The notes: a model not told the origin generated them from the letters alone. DNA of 64,000 bases from Sinosporangium album (GCF_900100605.1 NZ_FNCN01000002.1:198091-262090), one strand, 5' to 3'. Shown: positions 55,701 through 63,614, counted from the first letter of the stretch. Numbers and translations are program-made.

Positions 55701-56046
55701 CGAAGGCCAGCAGTTGGGTGACGTCGAACAGCCGCTTGTCCAGCAGACCGCTCGCGATCAGCGGTTCGGCGTCGGAAGGGATCACCGTGAGGGCGCCCTT
55801 GTGCAGGACCGTGGAGAACTGCACTGCGCGGTTCCCCGCCGGTTCGATCCGCGCCACCGGCTTGCCCGCCTGGTCATACCTCAGCGTGACCTTGTCACCG
55901 GTGATGAGGGTGACCGTCCCGGAACGGTGGTTGGCGGAGGGCTTCGGAGCGGGGCTCGCCGGGCCGGTCTGTGCGGCGGCCTGGGTGCTGAGGCCGCCGA
56001 CCGAGAAGGCCAGGGCTAAAGCCGTGAGACCTGCTGTGCGTTTCAT
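52789..56046 (-). CDS. Large secreted subtilisin-family (S8) serine peptidase
   Basis: 1085 residues from ATG 56046, with AAGGGGA upstream. The signal peptide MKRTAGLTALALAFSVGGLS is followed by a QAAAQ cleavage site. A propeptide-like region (about 30-200) precedes the S8 domain: Asp in VAVLDSGYDANHPDL, His in IGHGTHVATTIAG, oxyanion Asn in FVVAAGNSGP, Ser in MSGTSMATPHVVGAAAILAQ. About 550 residues of Ig/FN3-like beta domains follow. Secreted, probably with extracellular nutrient-scavenging protease activity. Confidence 0.94.
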   Translation of the reverse strand: MKRTAGLTALALAFSVGGLSTQAAAQTGPASPAPKPSANHRSGTVTLITGDKVTLRYDQAGKPVARIEPAGNRAVQFSTVLHKGALTVIPSDAEPLIASGLLDKRLFDVTQLLAFGYGDAERGDIPVITESAKGATPTLKAAQQAEPIPALGFTSSRVPKNKAAELWKDLAGTGAQAKTMAGGVEKLWLDGKRQFNLDKSVEQIKATTAWTQGLTGKGITVAVLDSGYDANHPDLKGVVTQARNFSDQTTDTRDNIGHGTHVATTIAGSGAASTGKYKGVAPDAKLAIGKIGDFFITDSAILAGLDWAANHVKAKVVNMSFGGPDTPDIDPIEQAVNTLSTTTGTLFVVAAGNSGPQSIGSPGSADEALTVGAVDKNNTLAGFSSTGPRDHDKGLKPDVTAPGVGITAAAAEGTATSPYTAMSGTSMATPHVVGAAAILAQRHPTWTGRQLKAALTGSAVKQGTNTPFEQGAGRIDVSRAITQSVTADPGTLSAELPWPHSDTQQTTKTLTYTNHGTAPATLDLAVENSGGALPAGLITLSTPQVQVPAGGTAPVTVTIAAKGAATGAYSAVITATAGDTTVRTPIGAHIAPETHEVTVKVIGRDGQAPAERVSAYAYNVASGKFTDIPVTAGTGTVRLPLGDWFVRALIPSQQASTLAHAPLKVAAGAEPVVLDARQGNPIRFSLDRPDATPDQVLSQIVVHRQGQASFEFGNVVFDADPNASGYVIPSRLPGVDYLASTVWHKQGAPISPYRYDLALHHTGGLPDNPAYHGKTAALVKVTSKYHAPGVAGEAQLLVGAAPGDGAMLFGGTRVSLPSTLTQYRTPSRALTWYSRVIHGNEYEVFDSGTVLKGRTHRETWGAAVAGPAADRYGSMRYQNEMWVSASSLFTDPVAGRTSFDLKTSGTISLSLDGRELGRQDFPHCEGPAPCELAVTVPESAGTYTATATVKRDVPRTALSTAVESTWTFPSARTADFTTLPLLSVRYAPKGLNNFNQAKAGTAVRIPLQVETPAGTPKPNVQAITVEASTDDGTTWTKVELHRTHKGWKVHIPATLTGNFVSLRATVDAGDTKVTQTIKRAYALIP

Positions 56047-56407
56047 GCGTCCCCTTCGGTGAATGCGGGCACGGCGAAGGCCGCCGCGGCCCTTGGTGTT
56101 CGACCGAGCTGAGTGACTCAAGGCGAGGCGAAGTCCAACGGGTGCCCCGCCCGTGGAAAGAAGCCGCACGAGGTCAGGAGGTGCGGCCATGAAACATCAG
56201 GACTCATCCGGAGCCGGTTTCGGCAGCGCGCAATCGTGTCCCCGTGCGCCGCTCGCCGAGATTCCCCGGAGCAGATGATCCATTGATCAACGCGACCTTA
56301 CGCCGGGATACGAGCCATGGTCAATGTCCGTAAATATCGGCATTTAATTTGCGCCTGGGTTCCGTAATGCGATGGACCGGACCGTCCGGTGGGTGGACAC
56401 TGAACCA
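56047..56407. other. 361-bp divergent spacer containing a short ORF with a perfect ribosome-binding site
   Basis: Divergent control region of the subtilase and the glycoside-hydrolase-like gene, A+T rich at 56280-56350 (TTTAATTTGCG). It also carries the plus-strand ORF at 56189-56278, which has AGGAGG seven bases before its ATG. Nothing else is recognisable here. Confidence 0.5.
56189..56278 (+). CDS. Possible 29-residue peptide
   Basis: MKHQDSSGAGFGSAQSCPRA then PLAEIPRSR and a stop. Ribosome-binding site AGGAGG at 56176-56181 with ideal 7-base spacing. No homology recognised; no helix or Cys pattern typical of a lantipeptide core. The strong RBS makes it more credible than the other short frames in this spacer, but nothing else supports it. 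Confidence 0.35.
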   Translation: MKHQDSSGAGFGSAQSCPRAPLAEIPRSR

Positions 56408-57694
56408 ATGGAGTCCCGGCCTGCGGTCGACGACGACGCGCTGGCACGCGAGGCGCTGTCCGTGCTCGACGCCAACTGGACCGGCCGCGCGACGATGCCG
56501 GCGCCCGGGCTCTACCCGCACCAGTGGAGCTGGGACTCCGCCTTCGTGGCGATCGGTCTGGCCCGATCGCACCCGTCGCGGGCCATGGCGGAGCTGCGGG
56601 GAGCCCTCGCCGGACAGTGGCGCGACGGCATGGTGCCCCATATGATCTTCCGCACAGCGGAGGCGTACTTCCCCGGGCCCGCGGTCTGGCGGTCGCAGGA
56701 CCACGAGGACGCCCCGGCCGACCTCCCCACCTCAGGGCTGACGGCCCCGCCGCTCCACGCGCTCGCGGCCTGGTGGATCTGGCGCCACCACGGCGACCGG
56801 GCGGTCGGGTTCGTGCGCGAGGCCTATCCCCGGCTCGCCGCCCACCACGACTACCTCGCCGCGACCCGCGACCTCGGCGGGTCGGGGCTCGCGGCGATCG
56901 TCCACCCCTGGGAGTCGGGCATGGAGGACAGCCCCGCCTGGGACCGGCCGCTGGCCGCCCTCCCCGGGGCGCCGCCGAACGGCGCCGGCCCCGCCGGCTA
57001 CACCGACCATTTCGTGTGGCTGGCGACGCGCTATCGCGACTCGGGCTACCGGCCGGAATACCTCGGGCAGGAGCACCCGTTCGCGGTCGAGGACCCGATG
57101 TTCAACGGCATGTGGCTGGCGGCCTGCGAGGCGCTCGCCGAGCTCGCCCCCGTCGCCGGAGCCGACTCCCGCCCCCACGCGGAGCGTGCCGCCCGCATCC
57201 GCCGGGCCCTGCTCGACCGGCTGTGGGACGGCGGCTTCCACGCCAGGGACCTCCGCACCGGACGACTGCTCCGCCTCGCCACCGTGGGCGGGTTCGGGCC
57301 GCTGCTCGACCCGGGCATGCCCGGCGACCGCGTGGAGGACATGGTGCGCACGCTGTCGTCGGCGCGCTTCATGGGAGCCTCGGGCTATCCGGTGCCGAGC
57401 TGCGACGTCCGCGCCGAGCAGTTCGACCGGGCGCGCTACTGGCGCGGCCCGTCGTGGATCAACATGAACTGGCTGCTGTGCCGGGCCTGTGCCGTACACG
57501 GCCTGTGGGACCTCGCGGAGGGGCTCGCCGCGGACACGCTGCGGCTGGTGCGCCAGGCGGGATTCCGGGAGTGCTACGACCCGTTCGACGGCAGCGGCCG
57601 GGGATGCCGGGACTTCTCGTGGTCGGCGGCGCTGACGCTGGACCTGCTGGCCGACGGCGGCGTGCTGGACGGGGGAGCCGGACGGTGCCGGTGA
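56408..57694 (+). CDS. GH63-type glycoside hydrolase (glucosylglycerate/mannosylglycerate hydrolase-like)
   Basis: 428 residues from ATG 56408 (MESRPAVDDDALAREALSVL). The (alpha/alpha)6 toroid signatures of the MgH group are present: LYPHQWSWDSAFVAIGLARS, GQWRDGMVPHMIFR, YFPGPAVWRS, HPWESGMEDSPAWDRPL, RYWRGPSWINMNWLL. Family enzymes remove glucose or mannose from glycerate compatible solutes. The acid/base residues sit in the WD and WESG segments. The exact substrate is not certain from sequence. The next gene begins 15-25 bases downstream. Confidence 0.85.
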   Translation: MESRPAVDDDALAREALSVLDANWTGRATMPAPGLYPHQWSWDSAFVAIGLARSHPSRAMAELRGALAGQWRDGMVPHMIFRTAEAYFPGPAVWRSQDHEDAPADLPTSGLTAPPLHALAAWWIWRHHGDRAVGFVREAYPRLAAHHDYLAATRDLGGSGLAAIVHPWESGMEDSPAWDRPLAALPGAPPNGAGPAGYTDHFVWLATRYRDSGYRPEYLGQEHPFAVEDPMFNGMWLAACEALAELAPVAGADSRPHAERAARIRRALLDRLWDGGFHARDLRTGRLLRLATVGGFGPLLDPGMPGDRVEDMVRTLSSARFMGASGYPVPSCDVRAEQFDRARYWRGPSWINMNWLLCRACAVHGLWDLAEGLAADTLRLVRQAGFRECYDPFDGSGRGCRDFSWSAALTLDLLADGGVLDGGAGRCR

Positions 57695-57718
57695 CACGGG
57701 GCGGATAGCGTGTCCGGC

Positions 57719-58207
57719 ATGAGGTTCTCGTTTCGTTCCCAGCGCCTGCCCGCCTCGGTTCGTACGGCACTCGCCACCGAACCGGGCGAACGCGTCCTGA
57801 CCCACGCGCGGTCGGGGGAGGACGGCTATGTGGTGGCGACCGACCAGGCGCTGTTCCTCCCCGACGGCACCCGCCTGCCGTGGCACCTGGTCGACAAGGC
57901 GTCCTGGGACGAGGAGGGGCTGACCATCGTGCCCACGCGCGGGGCGTCGCACCGCGTGCCGGCGGCGGAGCCGGGACGACTCCCCGAGGTCGTGCGCGAA
58001 CGTGTGATGCATTCCATCGTGGTGAGCAAATACGTCACCTTGGAGGAGCGCGGCGGCGGGGTGCGCATCGTGGCCCGGCGCCGGCCGGGGACGAGCGAAC
58101 TGCTCTGGGAGTTCGCCTTCGACCCCGGCATGGATCCCGACGATCCCGGGCTGCGCGCGCTGGCCGAGCAGGCACTGGAAGGCATGCGCCGCACGATGGG
58201 CGTGTGA
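57719..58207 (+). CDS. Conserved actinobacterial protein of unknown function (PH-like)
   Basis: 162 residues from ATG 57719 (an in-frame GTG at 57710 is the alternative). Beta-rich, with GEDGYVVATDQALFLPDGTR and LPWHLVDKASWDEEGLTIVP reminiscent of bacterial PH-like domains, and a C-terminal helix. No signal or membrane segment. Starts 24 bases after the glycoside hydrolase, so probably co-transcribed. Function not recognised. Confidence 0.7.
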   Translation: MRFSFRSQRLPASVRTALATEPGERVLTHARSGEDGYVVATDQALFLPDGTRLPWHLVDKASWDEEGLTIVPTRGASHRVPAAEPGRLPEVVRERVMHSIVVSKYVTLEERGGGVRIVARRRPGTSELLWEFAFDPGMDPDDPGLRALAEQALEGMRRTMGV

Positions 58208-58305
58208 CACGGGGACGCGGGTGACCCGGGGACGCAAGAGGGGACCCGGAGGACCCGGAGGACAGGGGGTACTGGGGGGACGCGGCAGGCGCGCGTTGCG
58301 GCTTC

Positions 58306-58614
58306 TCAGTGGTGCGTCGGCGTGTGCCTGGTCGGCTCCTGCTCCTCGTAGGGCCAGCCGGTGCCGGTGTCCTTCTCGTATTCCTCCTGACGCAGGAACG
58401 GCAGTCGGCCCGCGGCGTCGCCCACCTTGGCCTTGGCGAGGCTCGCGACGCGCGACGCCTGTGCCCCGACCAGTCCGGCGGCCTCCTGCACGGAGGGGTT
58501 GTCCGCCACGCGCTGCGCGGTGCGTTTGATCTGCTCGTAGCGCTCGCGGCCCGCCTTGCTGCCCAGCACGTAACCCACCGCCAAGCCTGCCGCGAACGTG
58601 ATCCGGTAACGCAT
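58306..58614 (-). CDS. YtxH-like small protein with N-terminal membrane anchor
   Basis: 102 residues from ATG 58614, GGAGGTG upstream. MRYRITFAAGLAVGYVLGSK then AGRERYEQIKRTAQRV resembles YtxH/DUF883-type stress-related proteins with a glycine-zipper membrane segment followed by an amphipathic helix. The C-terminus is Gln/Glu/His-rich. Function unknown. Confidence 0.8.
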   Translation of the reverse strand: MRYRITFAAGLAVGYVLGSKAGRERYEQIKRTAQRVADNPSVQEAAGLVGAQASRVASLAKAKVGDAAGRLPFLRQEEYEKDTGTGWPYEEQEPTRHTPTHH

Positions 58615-58803
58615 CGTTGCACCTCCGCCTTGCTTCTCCGGGGGGCCGTCGCTCCGCCCGCGCTCCCGTACGTAGGGTAGGCCGCTTGTTTTCGACCTAC
58701 CCCACACCATTGCATGCGACACGCACCCCTCAGAGTGCGCTAATCTAGTTCCGCGCCGGAGGGACAGGCCCGAAAGGTCCTGGAGCTCACGGCGCGAGGT
58801 CGA

Positions 58804-58879
58804 TCCCGCGTAGCTCAATCGGCAGAGCGTCCGGCTGTTAACCGGCAGGTTATAGGTTCGAGTCCTATCGCGGGAGCCA
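58804..58879 (+). tRNA. tRNA-Asn (anticodon GTT)
   Basis: Acceptor stem TCCCGCG/CGCGGGA with discriminator G and encoded CCA. The anticodon loop CTGTTAA has GTT at 58837-58839. The T arm GGTTCGAGTCC and D arm AGCTC..GAGC are canonical. A terminator follows. Confidence 0.97.
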
Positions 58880-58886
58880 TCGACTG

Positions 58887-58914
58887 AGCCCCAGAAGGCC
58901 AGCCTTCTGGGGCT
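58887..58914 (+). terminator. tRNA-Asn terminator
   Basis: AGCCCCAGAAGG (58887-58898) pairs with CCTTCTGGGGCT (58903-58914) and is followed by TCTTCGTT. Intrinsic terminator directly behind the tRNA. Confidence 0.88.
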
Positions 58915-59219
58915 TCTTCGTTGTGGTTCTCCTTCCCGTTCCCGGCGATCGCCGGTGCCCGTCCCCGCCCTCGAGGTCGCCTCGCGGGCGTGACTCCTTC
59001 GAGTTCCAAGGACATGTGCGAGATCGGGGGACAAATCACGGTCAATCGCAGAAAATGATCCTTGCTGCGTCCCGCATCGCCGTGCTCACTGCCGGTAACC
59101 GCGGGGCGTAGGCGCCGCGGACCATTCGTGATTGCAGTGGGGAAGGGCCACTGCACCAAGGGCACCGGAGCCGCCCGGAACGGCGAAGGCACCCGTGAGC
59201 AGAGTGTGGCGGTTAACAC
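58915..59219. other. 305-bp spacer before the nitric oxide synthase gene
   Basis: No supported gene. It contains an 8-bp perfect hairpin, TGCAGTGG/CCACTGCA (59133-59140 with 59148-59154), and a TTAACA near the NOS start. No Shine-Dalgarno precedes the NOS GTG. Confidence 0.4.
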
Positions 59220-60449
59220 GTGCTGACCTGGAGAAGGTCCCAGCGCCAGGCGCTGGAGTCAGTCGATGGTGCCCAACTTCCGGTGATCAACTCCTATCCT
59301 CCGCGTACTGCGCAAGCCCCTTTCCCCCCTCCCCGGGAGTTCGCCGCCGACGAGGGGGCCGCCGAGGAGTTCATCCGGCTCTTCCACGCGGAGAATCCGT
59401 CGGCCGGTCCTGTGGAGCACCGGCTGCGGGAGGTCATGTCCGAGATATCCATGACGGGGACGTACACCCATACCTCCGAGGAGTTGACCTTCGGGGCCCG
59501 CGTCGCCTGGCGCAACAGTGCACGGTGCATCGGCCGGCTCTACTGGCGTTCCATGCGGGTGCGAGACCGGCGCCATGTGGAGACGGCCGAGCAGGTCGCG
59601 GACGAGTGCGTCGGCCACCTGCGCGAGGCCGAGCAGAGCGGGCGGATCCGGCCGACGATCACGGTGTTCGCGCCGGACCGCCCGGGAAGGCCCGGACCGA
59701 AGATATGGAATGAGCAGCTCATCCGCTACGCGGGCTACCGGGAGGCCGACGGGTCCGTGCTCGGCGACCCCCGATACGTGGATTTCACGGAAATGGTGCG
59801 CCGTTGGGGGTGGCGCGGGGGAGCGGGCACGCCCTTCGACGTGCTCCCGTTGGTGATCTCCGCCGGGCAGGGCACGCCGAAGATGTTCGAGGTGCCCGAG
59901 GACGCCGTGGTGGAGGTGGACCTCGTCCACCCGTCGTACCCGTGGTTCGCCGAGTTCGGACTGCGCTGGCACGCCATACCCGCGATCTCCAACATGTGCC
60001 TGGAGATCGGCGGGATCTGCTACCCGGCCGCGCCGTTCAACGGGTGGTACATGGGCACCGAGATCGGGGCGCGCAACCTGGGCGACGCCGATCGGTACAA
60101 CCTGCTGGAGGCGGTCGCCGTACGGCTCGGCCTGGACACCGGCCACGAGCGGACCCTCTGGCGCGATCACGCCCTGGTCGAGTTGAACGTGGCAGTGCTG
60201 CACTCGTTCGAGGCCGCGGGAGTGACCATTAGCGACCACCACACCGAGTCGCGTCGGTTCCTCCAGCATGTGGAGCGCGAGGAGAAGGCCGGGCGGGTCT
60301 GCCCCGCGGACTGGACGTGGATCGTGCCACCCATGTCGGGCTCGGCCACGCCGGTCTTCCACCGCTACTACGACGAGGCGGAGCTCTCCCCGGCGTTCGT
60401 GCAGCACCCGGAGGCGGTCGAGCGGGGGCTCGGGCGGCTCGTGAACTGA
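59220..60449 (+). CDS. nos: Bacterial nitric oxide synthase oxygenase
   Basis: 409 residues, GTG start. The NOS oxygenase fold is unmistakable: heme-ligand Cys103 in AWRNSARCIGRLYWRSMRV, RPTITVFAPD, FDVLPLVISAGQGTPKMFEV, SNMCLEIGGICYPAAPFNGW-YMGTEIGARN with the arginine-binding Glu, and the C-terminal WTWIVPPMSGSATPVFHRYY. It oxidises arginine to citrulline and NO and, like other bacterial NOS, has no reductase domain, so it borrows electrons from cellular reductases. Confidence 0.94.
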   Translation: MLTWRRSQRQALESVDGAQLPVINSYPPRTAQAPFPPPREFAADEGAAEEFIRLFHAENPSAGPVEHRLREVMSEISMTGTYTHTSEELTFGARVAWRNSARCIGRLYWRSMRVRDRRHVETAEQVADECVGHLREAEQSGRIRPTITVFAPDRPGRPGPKIWNEQLIRYAGYREADGSVLGDPRYVDFTEMVRRWGWRGGAGTPFDVLPLVISAGQGTPKMFEVPEDAVVEVDLVHPSYPWFAEFGLRWHAIPAISNMCLEIGGICYPAAPFNGWYMGTEIGARNLGDADRYNLLEAVAVRLGLDTGHERTLWRDHALVELNVAVLHSFEAAGVTISDHHTESRRFLQHVEREEKAGRVCPADWTWIVPPMSGSATPVFHRYYDEAELSPAFVQHPEAVERGLGRLVN

Positions 60450-60495
60450 TCGGCTGGGCTGATCGGCTCCTGATCGGCTGGGCTCGGCTGATCGC
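60446..60495 (+). repeat. Short imperfect tandem repeat after the NOS gene
   Basis: The unit TGATCGGCT recurs at 60448, 60460 and 60471 and again in part, starting at the NOS stop codon. Likely slippage; no function evident. Confidence 0.6.
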
Positions 60496-60512
60496 GTGAA
60501 GTGACGAAGAGG

Positions 60513-60557
60513 GCTTCCGCCGTACCGCTGTCGCGGAGGTACGGCGGAAGCTTCTTT
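60513..60557 (+). terminator. NOS terminator hairpin
   Basis: GCTTCCGCCGTACC (60513-60526) pairs with GGTACGGCGGAAGC (60538-60551), then TTCTTTG. Again built on the CCGTAC/GTACGG word. Confidence 0.87.
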
Positions 60558-60577
60558 GTTCAGGTGTGGGCGTACTC

Positions 60578-60606
60578 TTGACAGAGATTCATGTATTTCC
60601 TACTTT
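60578..60606 (+). promoter_or_regulatory. Strong consensus-like promoter upstream of the ABC gene
   Basis: TTGACA (60578-60583) and TACTTT (60601-60606) have a 17-base spacer, in an unusually A+T-rich patch (ATTCATGTATTTCCTACTTT) in this high-GC window. Probably drives the ABC ATPase gene 220 bp downstream; the long leader holds no clear structure. Confidence 0.6.
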
Positions 60607-60825
60607 TTAAATGGGTTAGCGCATCGGGAAGCGCAGAACGTCTGGATCGACGCACGGCCGCCGGGGCACGGGAACCCCAGTGATCGTCCTTAGCGGATGG
60701 TGAGGTCCGCGAGGCGGTCGGTGCGGTCCAGATGGCGGCCACCCGGCGGCGGAGGCTGGCCGCCGCCGGGTGGCCACGCCCGGCGCTCGCCGTACAGCCG
60801 GACATTCACCAGAGGGGAGCAACCG

Positions 60826-62328
60826 GTGGCCGTCCCCCGCAGCGAGGAGGACCCGCGGGAACGCGGGTCCGCCGCGGCGCCGCCGCTCATCCGGGTACGC
60901 GACCTGCGGGTGGCGTTTCGCCGGGCGGAGGTCGTGCGCGGGATCTCGTTCACCGTGTCCCGCGGCGAGTGCGTGGCCATCGTGGGGGAGTCGGGTGCGG
61001 GAAAGAGCGTCGCCCTGCGCTCCCTGGTCGGACTGGCCGGCGCCGGCGCCTCGGTGCGCGCCTCCCGCCTTCAGATCGGCGGCCATGACGCCCGCGCGTT
61101 CCGCACCCGCGATTTCCGGCGGTTGCGCGAGCGGCTGACCGGTCTGGTGACGGCGGACGCGCCCATGGCGTACGGCAGGCCGCGCGCGATCGGCGACGAG
61201 ATCGCCACCGCGCTGGACACCCACCCCGAGTTGATCGTTCTGGACGACCCCCTGTCCACCCTCGACCCCGTCGCCCGCACCCGCCATCTGCGCCTGCTCG
61301 CCGAACGCCGCGACGCGGGGACGGCGGTGCTCGTCACCGGCCACGACCTCGCCGCGCTCGCCTCCGTCGCCGACCGGGTGCTGGTCATGCACGACGGCGT
61401 CATCGTGGAGGAGGGCCCGGCCCAGACGGTCACCGCGGACCCGCGCCACCCCCGCACGCGGAGGCTGCTCGCCGCCACGGCGTCCGGCGCGTCACGCGGC
61501 ACCCGCCTCGCCGCCGTCACCCGGGACGGGGTCGCGCTCCGCCCGGCGCTGCCTCCGCGGAGGATCGACATCCGGTCGGTCGTCGTGGACGCCGTCCACC
61601 TCACCGCGCGCGGCAGGGCCGGTGAGATCGTGACCGACGTCTCCTTCCGGATCCACAGGGGGGAGACGCTCGGCGTCATCGGGGAGTCGGGGGCGGGCAA
61701 GTCGACCCTCGGCAGGCTGCTGGCCGCCCGCACGCGGCCCGCGGCCGGCGAGGTCTATCTGCACGGCAGGCCGTGGTCATGGCTGCCTGAGCGGAGCAGG
61801 CGGCCGTGGCGCTCCATGATCCAGTTGATCCCGCAGGAGCCTCTCGAATCCGTAGGCCCCCGGCACACCGTCGAACGCCTCATCGGTGAGTCCTTGAGCG
61901 CGCTGCCCGGCTACGCGCGGCGGGCGCGGGTCGCCGACCTGCTCGACCGTGTCGGCCTGCCGGCCTCCGTCGCGGGCCTGCGCCCGCGCGCGCTGTCGCG
62001 AGGTGAACGGCAGCGCGTCGCCGTGGCCCGCGCCCTGGCACCGCGACCCGACCTCATCGTCTGCGATGACCCGGTGGCGGCGCTTCCCACCTCGGGCAAG
62101 GCGGAGATCCTCGACCTGCTCGCCGAGACGCAGGCGGCCGACGGGACCGCGCTGATGTTCATCTCCCACGATCTGGGGGTCGTCCACCACGTCAGCGACC
62201 GCGTGCTCGTCATGGACGGCGGTCGCGTCGTCGAGGAGGGGGACGTGGACGACGTTTTCTTCCTGCCCCGGCACCGGCGCACCGAGGCCCTGCTGGCCGC
62301 GGCGCCCCCCGTGCTCTCCCCGAGATGA
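60826..62328 (+). CDS. Orphan ABC protein with two fused, degenerate Dpp/Opp-type ATPase domains
   Basis: 500 residues from GTG 60826, AGGGGAG upstream. Domain 1 has Walker A GESGAGKS (54-61) and Walker B LIVLDDPLSTLD (about 136-147) only 75 residues later. The Q-loop, helical subdomain and LSGG signature are missing, and the catalytic Glu is Asp. Domain 2 has Walker A GESGAGKST, signature ALSRGERQRVAVARAL, Walker B LIVCDDPVAALPTS (Glu to Asp) and an intact H-loop ISHDLGVVHH. No permease or binding protein is adjacent. Dpp/Opp ATPases are usually separate genes; this fusion looks impaired. Confidence 0.85.
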   Translation: MAVPRSEEDPRERGSAAAPPLIRVRDLRVAFRRAEVVRGISFTVSRGECVAIVGESGAGKSVALRSLVGLAGAGASVRASRLQIGGHDARAFRTRDFRRLRERLTGLVTADAPMAYGRPRAIGDEIATALDTHPELIVLDDPLSTLDPVARTRHLRLLAERRDAGTAVLVTGHDLAALASVADRVLVMHDGVIVEEGPAQTVTADPRHPRTRRLLAATASGASRGTRLAAVTRDGVALRPALPPRRIDIRSVVVDAVHLTARGRAGEIVTDVSFRIHRGETLGVIGESGAGKSTLGRLLAARTRPAAGEVYLHGRPWSWLPERSRRPWRSMIQLIPQEPLESVGPRHTVERLIGESLSALPGYARRARVADLLDRVGLPASVAGLRPRALSRGERQRVAVARALAPRPDLIVCDDPVAALPTSGKAEILDLLAETQAADGTALMFISHDLGVVHHVSDRVLVMDGGRVVEEGDVDDVFFLPRHRRTEALLAAAPPVLSPR

Positions 62329-62331
62329 ACC

Positions 62332-62374
62332 CGTCTCCTTGAGGGGGCACCGCCCCGGCTCCCTCAAGGAGACG
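62332..62374 (+). terminator. Terminator of the ABC gene
   Basis: CGTCTCCTTGAGGG (62332-62345) pairs perfectly with CCCTCAAGGAGACG (62361-62374), just after the ABC stop. Confidence 0.87.
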
Positions 62375-62432
62375 GCCGCGAAGAGAGGAGAAAGGAGGTG
62401 GTGCGAGGAGGCGATCCGGCCGAGCATCCCGC

Positions 62433-62468
62433 CGTGGTGCCCGCCCTCCGTGTGGGGCGGGCACCACG
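62433..62468 (-). terminator. galK terminator hairpin
   Basis: CGTGGTGCCCGCC (62433-62445) pairs with GGCGGGCACCACG (62456-62468), 18 bases after the minus-strand galK stop. Confidence 0.85.
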
Positions 62469-62486
62469 TGCTCACTCCACGCCCTG

Positions 62487-63614
62487 CTAGTCCACCTTGC
62501 GGGCGCCCGCCGAGGGCACCGCCGGAAGGAAACGCGGCGTGCCCCACCCGCGTTCGTCGAACGCGGCGCCGACGGCCTGCCGTACGGTCGCCACCCGGTC
62601 GTCCGGAACCAGCGCCAAGGCCGACCCGCCGAAGCCGCCGCCCAGCATGCGGGCCCCGCGCGCCCCGCCCCGGACCGCGGCCTCCACTGCGGCATCCAGC
62701 TCCGGGCAGGACACCTCGAACTGGTCGCGCAGCGACAGGTGCGTGGCGTTCAGCAGCGCCCCCAGATCGGCCACCGCGCCCGCCCGCAGCAGGCCCACAG
62801 CGGCCTCCACCCGGTGGTTCTCCGTCACCACGTGGCGCACGCGGGCCGCCAGGGTCGCGTTCAACGTCGCCAGAGACCCCGCCAGGTCCTCCACCTCGCG
62901 CAGCGACTCCACGCCGAGCAGCCGGGCGGCGTCCTCGCACTCGGCCCTGCGCCGCGCGTAACGGCCGTCGCTCAGCTCGCGGCGGACCCCCGTGTCGATG
63001 ATCAGCAGGGTGAGGCCGTGGTCGGAGGGGCGCAGCGGAACGTTTCTGCCCCCGCCGCTCGCGCAGTCGAGGAACAGGGCGTGGCCCTCGCGGCAGAGCG
63101 TCGAGGCCGCCTGGTCGAGCATCCCGCACGGCACCCCGGCCACCTCGTTCTCGGCGGCGCGGGCCACCTCGACCAGGTCGCGATCGGCCAGGCCCAAGCC
63201 GTACAGCTCGTTGAGGGCGCACGCCACGGCCACCTCCAGGGCCGCGCTGGACCCCAGCCCGGCGCCCGCGGGCACATCGCCGTCGATCAGCAGATCGGCT
63301 CCGCCCACCTCGTGGCCCGCCGCGCGCAGCGCCCAGAACACCCCCGTGACGTAGCGCTCCCAGCCGCTGCCCTGGTCGTCGGCCCGCAGTGTGCGCGGGC
63401 CGGTCGGGACGTCCCGCTGCAGCGAACGCAGCCGCACCGTGCCGACGGCGTTGCGCGCCGCGGCCACGGTGACGCCCCAGGGCAGCGCGAACGGCAACGC
63501 CAGGCCGCCGCTGTGGTCGGTGTGCTCGCCGATCAGGTTGGCCCGGCCCGGGGCACGCCACGCCAGCTCGTGGGCGCGACCGTAGGTCGCGAGGAAGACC
63601 TCGCCAATGCTCAT
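62487..63614 (-). CDS. galK: Galactokinase
   Basis: 375 residues from ATG 63614 (MSIGEVFLATYGRAHELAWR), AAGGAG upstream. Galactokinase signature GRANLIGEHTDHSGGLALPF and GHMP ATP-loop VPAGAGLGSSAALEVAVACA, then GMLDQAASTLCREGHALFLD and a C-terminal GARMLGGGFGGSALALVPDD. Phosphorylates galactose to galactose 1-phosphate in the Leloir pathway. No galT or galE is adjacent. Divergent from the desulfhydrase-like gene. Confidence 0.94.
   Translation of the reverse strand: MSIGEVFLATYGRAHELAWRAPGRANLIGEHTDHSGGLALPFALPWGVTVAAARNAVGTVRLRSLQRDVPTGPRTLRADDQGSGWERYVTGVFWALRAAGHEVGGADLLIDGDVPAGAGLGSSAALEVAVACALNELYGLGLADRDLVEVARAAENEVAGVPCGMLDQAASTLCREGHALFLDCASGGGRNVPLRPSDHGLTLLIIDTGVRRELSDGRYARRRAECEDAARLLGVESLREVEDLAGSLATLNATLAARVRHVVTENHRVEAAVGLLRAGAVADLGALLNATHLSLRDQFEVSCPELDAAVEAAVRGGARGARMLGGGFGGSALALVPDDRVATVRQAVGAAFDERGWGTPRFLPAVPSAGARKVD

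Noticed and set aside
58306-59034. Long minus-strand frame covering the tRNA-Asn, with residues like GSRDRTRTYNLPVNSRTLCR
   Set aside because: It is the well-known false ORF antisense to a tRNA. Only the C-terminal 102 residues from ATG 58614 have their own RBS and a family match.
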